Assembly (NCBI GenBank): GCA_023427285.1
Contig: JAEZBH010000095.1
Location: 1-5,426 of the forward strand
Direction of reading: 5' to 3'
DNA: 5,426 nt
DNA from: Pseudomonadota bacterium
GTDB taxonomy: Bacteria > Pseudomonadota > Alphaproteobacteria > Sphingomonadales > Sphingomonadaceae
The notes beneath the pieces were generated by a model. The model saw nothing but the letters and a program-made list of their open reading frames with translations. It had not been told where the DNA came from and searched no databases. How positions within the stretch are numbered: the stretch's first letter is position 1; every line of letters starts with the position of its first letter. Of this stretch, positions 5,119 through 5,426 are shown piece after piece. The position numbers were made by a program, and so were the translations under genes.

Positions 5119-5144
5119 AACGACGTGATCCTTATGTTCGTTCC
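5119..5144 (-). promoter_or_regulatory. EcfG-type general stress promoter of the PRC-barrel gene
   Basis: On the minus strand GGAAC (5144-5140) is followed after exactly 17 bases by CGTT (5122-5119). This matches the known alphaproteobacterial EcfG consensus GGAAC-N16/17-CGTT. It lies between the endonuclease V stop and the PRC-barrel start, giving an expected leader of about 30 nt. PRC-barrel genes are known members of such regulons. Confidence 0.7.
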
Positions 5145-5150
5145 CCGAAA

Positions 5151-5426
5151 TTACAGTTTCGTGACATCCGGGTTAAATAAAGCGATTGGCTCTGCCTCGC
5201 CTCCAGATTCCGGCTGACGGCGGCGCTGGGCGTTGGCCGCCGCGTGCGCCAGCCGGGTCGGCTCGGGCAGGCGATAGCCGCGTGCGGCGCGCATCACCCA
5301 CTCCACCGCCGTCTCCAGCGAAATGCGGTGACCTGTGGAGATGTACAGCGGGCGGGCTCTGCGGCGGGTGCGCAGCACTATGGCGATGGTCTCGCCCTTC
5401 CACACCAGCGGCGTGCGGTCGCCCGG
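5151..5426 (-). CDS. nfi: Endonuclease V, C-terminal part (runs off window)
   Basis: The last 91 residues of endonuclease V, the enzyme that nicks DNA at the second phosphodiester bond 3' of deoxyinosine and starts repair of deaminated adenine. The frame is open to the right edge, so the N-terminus with the catalytic Asp/Glu residues is outside. Visible are GDRTPL at the edge, then PLYISTGHRIS, whose histidine corresponds to the conserved metal-site/active-site His of the family, and the hallmark GYRLPEPTR. An internal GTG at 5405 should not be taken as the start. The stop at 5151 is 70 bases before the PRC-barrel ATG, with that gene's own stress promoter between. No terminator is visible after it. 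Confidence 0.92.
   Translation of the reverse strand, partial: PGDRTPLVWKGETIAIVLRTRRRARPLYISTGHRISLETAVEWVMRAARGYRLPEPTRLAHAAANAQRRRQPESGGEAEPIALFNPDVTKL

Overview
The window looks like chromosomal DNA of a GC-rich alphaproteobacterium. The clearest clue is a promoter matching the alphaproteobacterial general-stress sigma factor (GGAAC, 17 bases, CGTT) upstream of a secreted PRC-barrel gene. The gene mix would suit Acetobacteraceae or a relative, but that placement is only an impression. I see no insertion sequence, phage gene, CRISPR array, tRNA or rRNA.

Layout, left to right. The 5' part of an MFS exporter gene runs leftward off the window from 486. A 240-base gap follows, and then a LOG-family phosphoribohydrolase gene runs rightward (727-1605). 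It converges on a GntR/HutC-type repressor gene (1670-2416, leftward), and the two probably share one bidirectional terminator hairpin. Behind the repressor, in the same direction, lies a NUDIX hydrolase of the ADP-ribose pyrophosphatase type (2506-3042). An isopenicillin-N-synthase-like Fe(II)/2-oxoglutarate oxygenase (3126-4064) is divergent from the NUDIX gene. After a 536-base stretch with no conventional gene come two leftward genes: a secreted PRC-barrel protein (4601-5080), and the C-terminal part of endonuclease V (5151 to the window edge).

The most interesting part is the stretch 4065-4600. It holds an AT-rich promoter-like block, then a long hairpin whose left arm can pair with a strong Shine-Dalgarno sequence, then a 30-residue hydrophobic peptide ORF and a 10-bp perfect hairpin. 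Next come a bidirectional intrinsic terminator and a second, shortened copy of the same Shine-Dalgarno/start region. On the opposite strand, a TTGACC/TATTCG pair could drive an RNA of about 110 nt ending at that terminator. This RNA would be antisense to the second copy and partly complementary to the first. The arrangement resembles a type I toxin-antitoxin locus. That is a hypothesis drawn from architecture, not from recognised homology.

The other genes read as housekeeping: nucleotide clean-up (NUDIX), deaminated-base repair (endonuclease V), cell-envelope stress (PRC-barrel), export (MFS) and a small-molecule-sensing repressor that probably controls itself.
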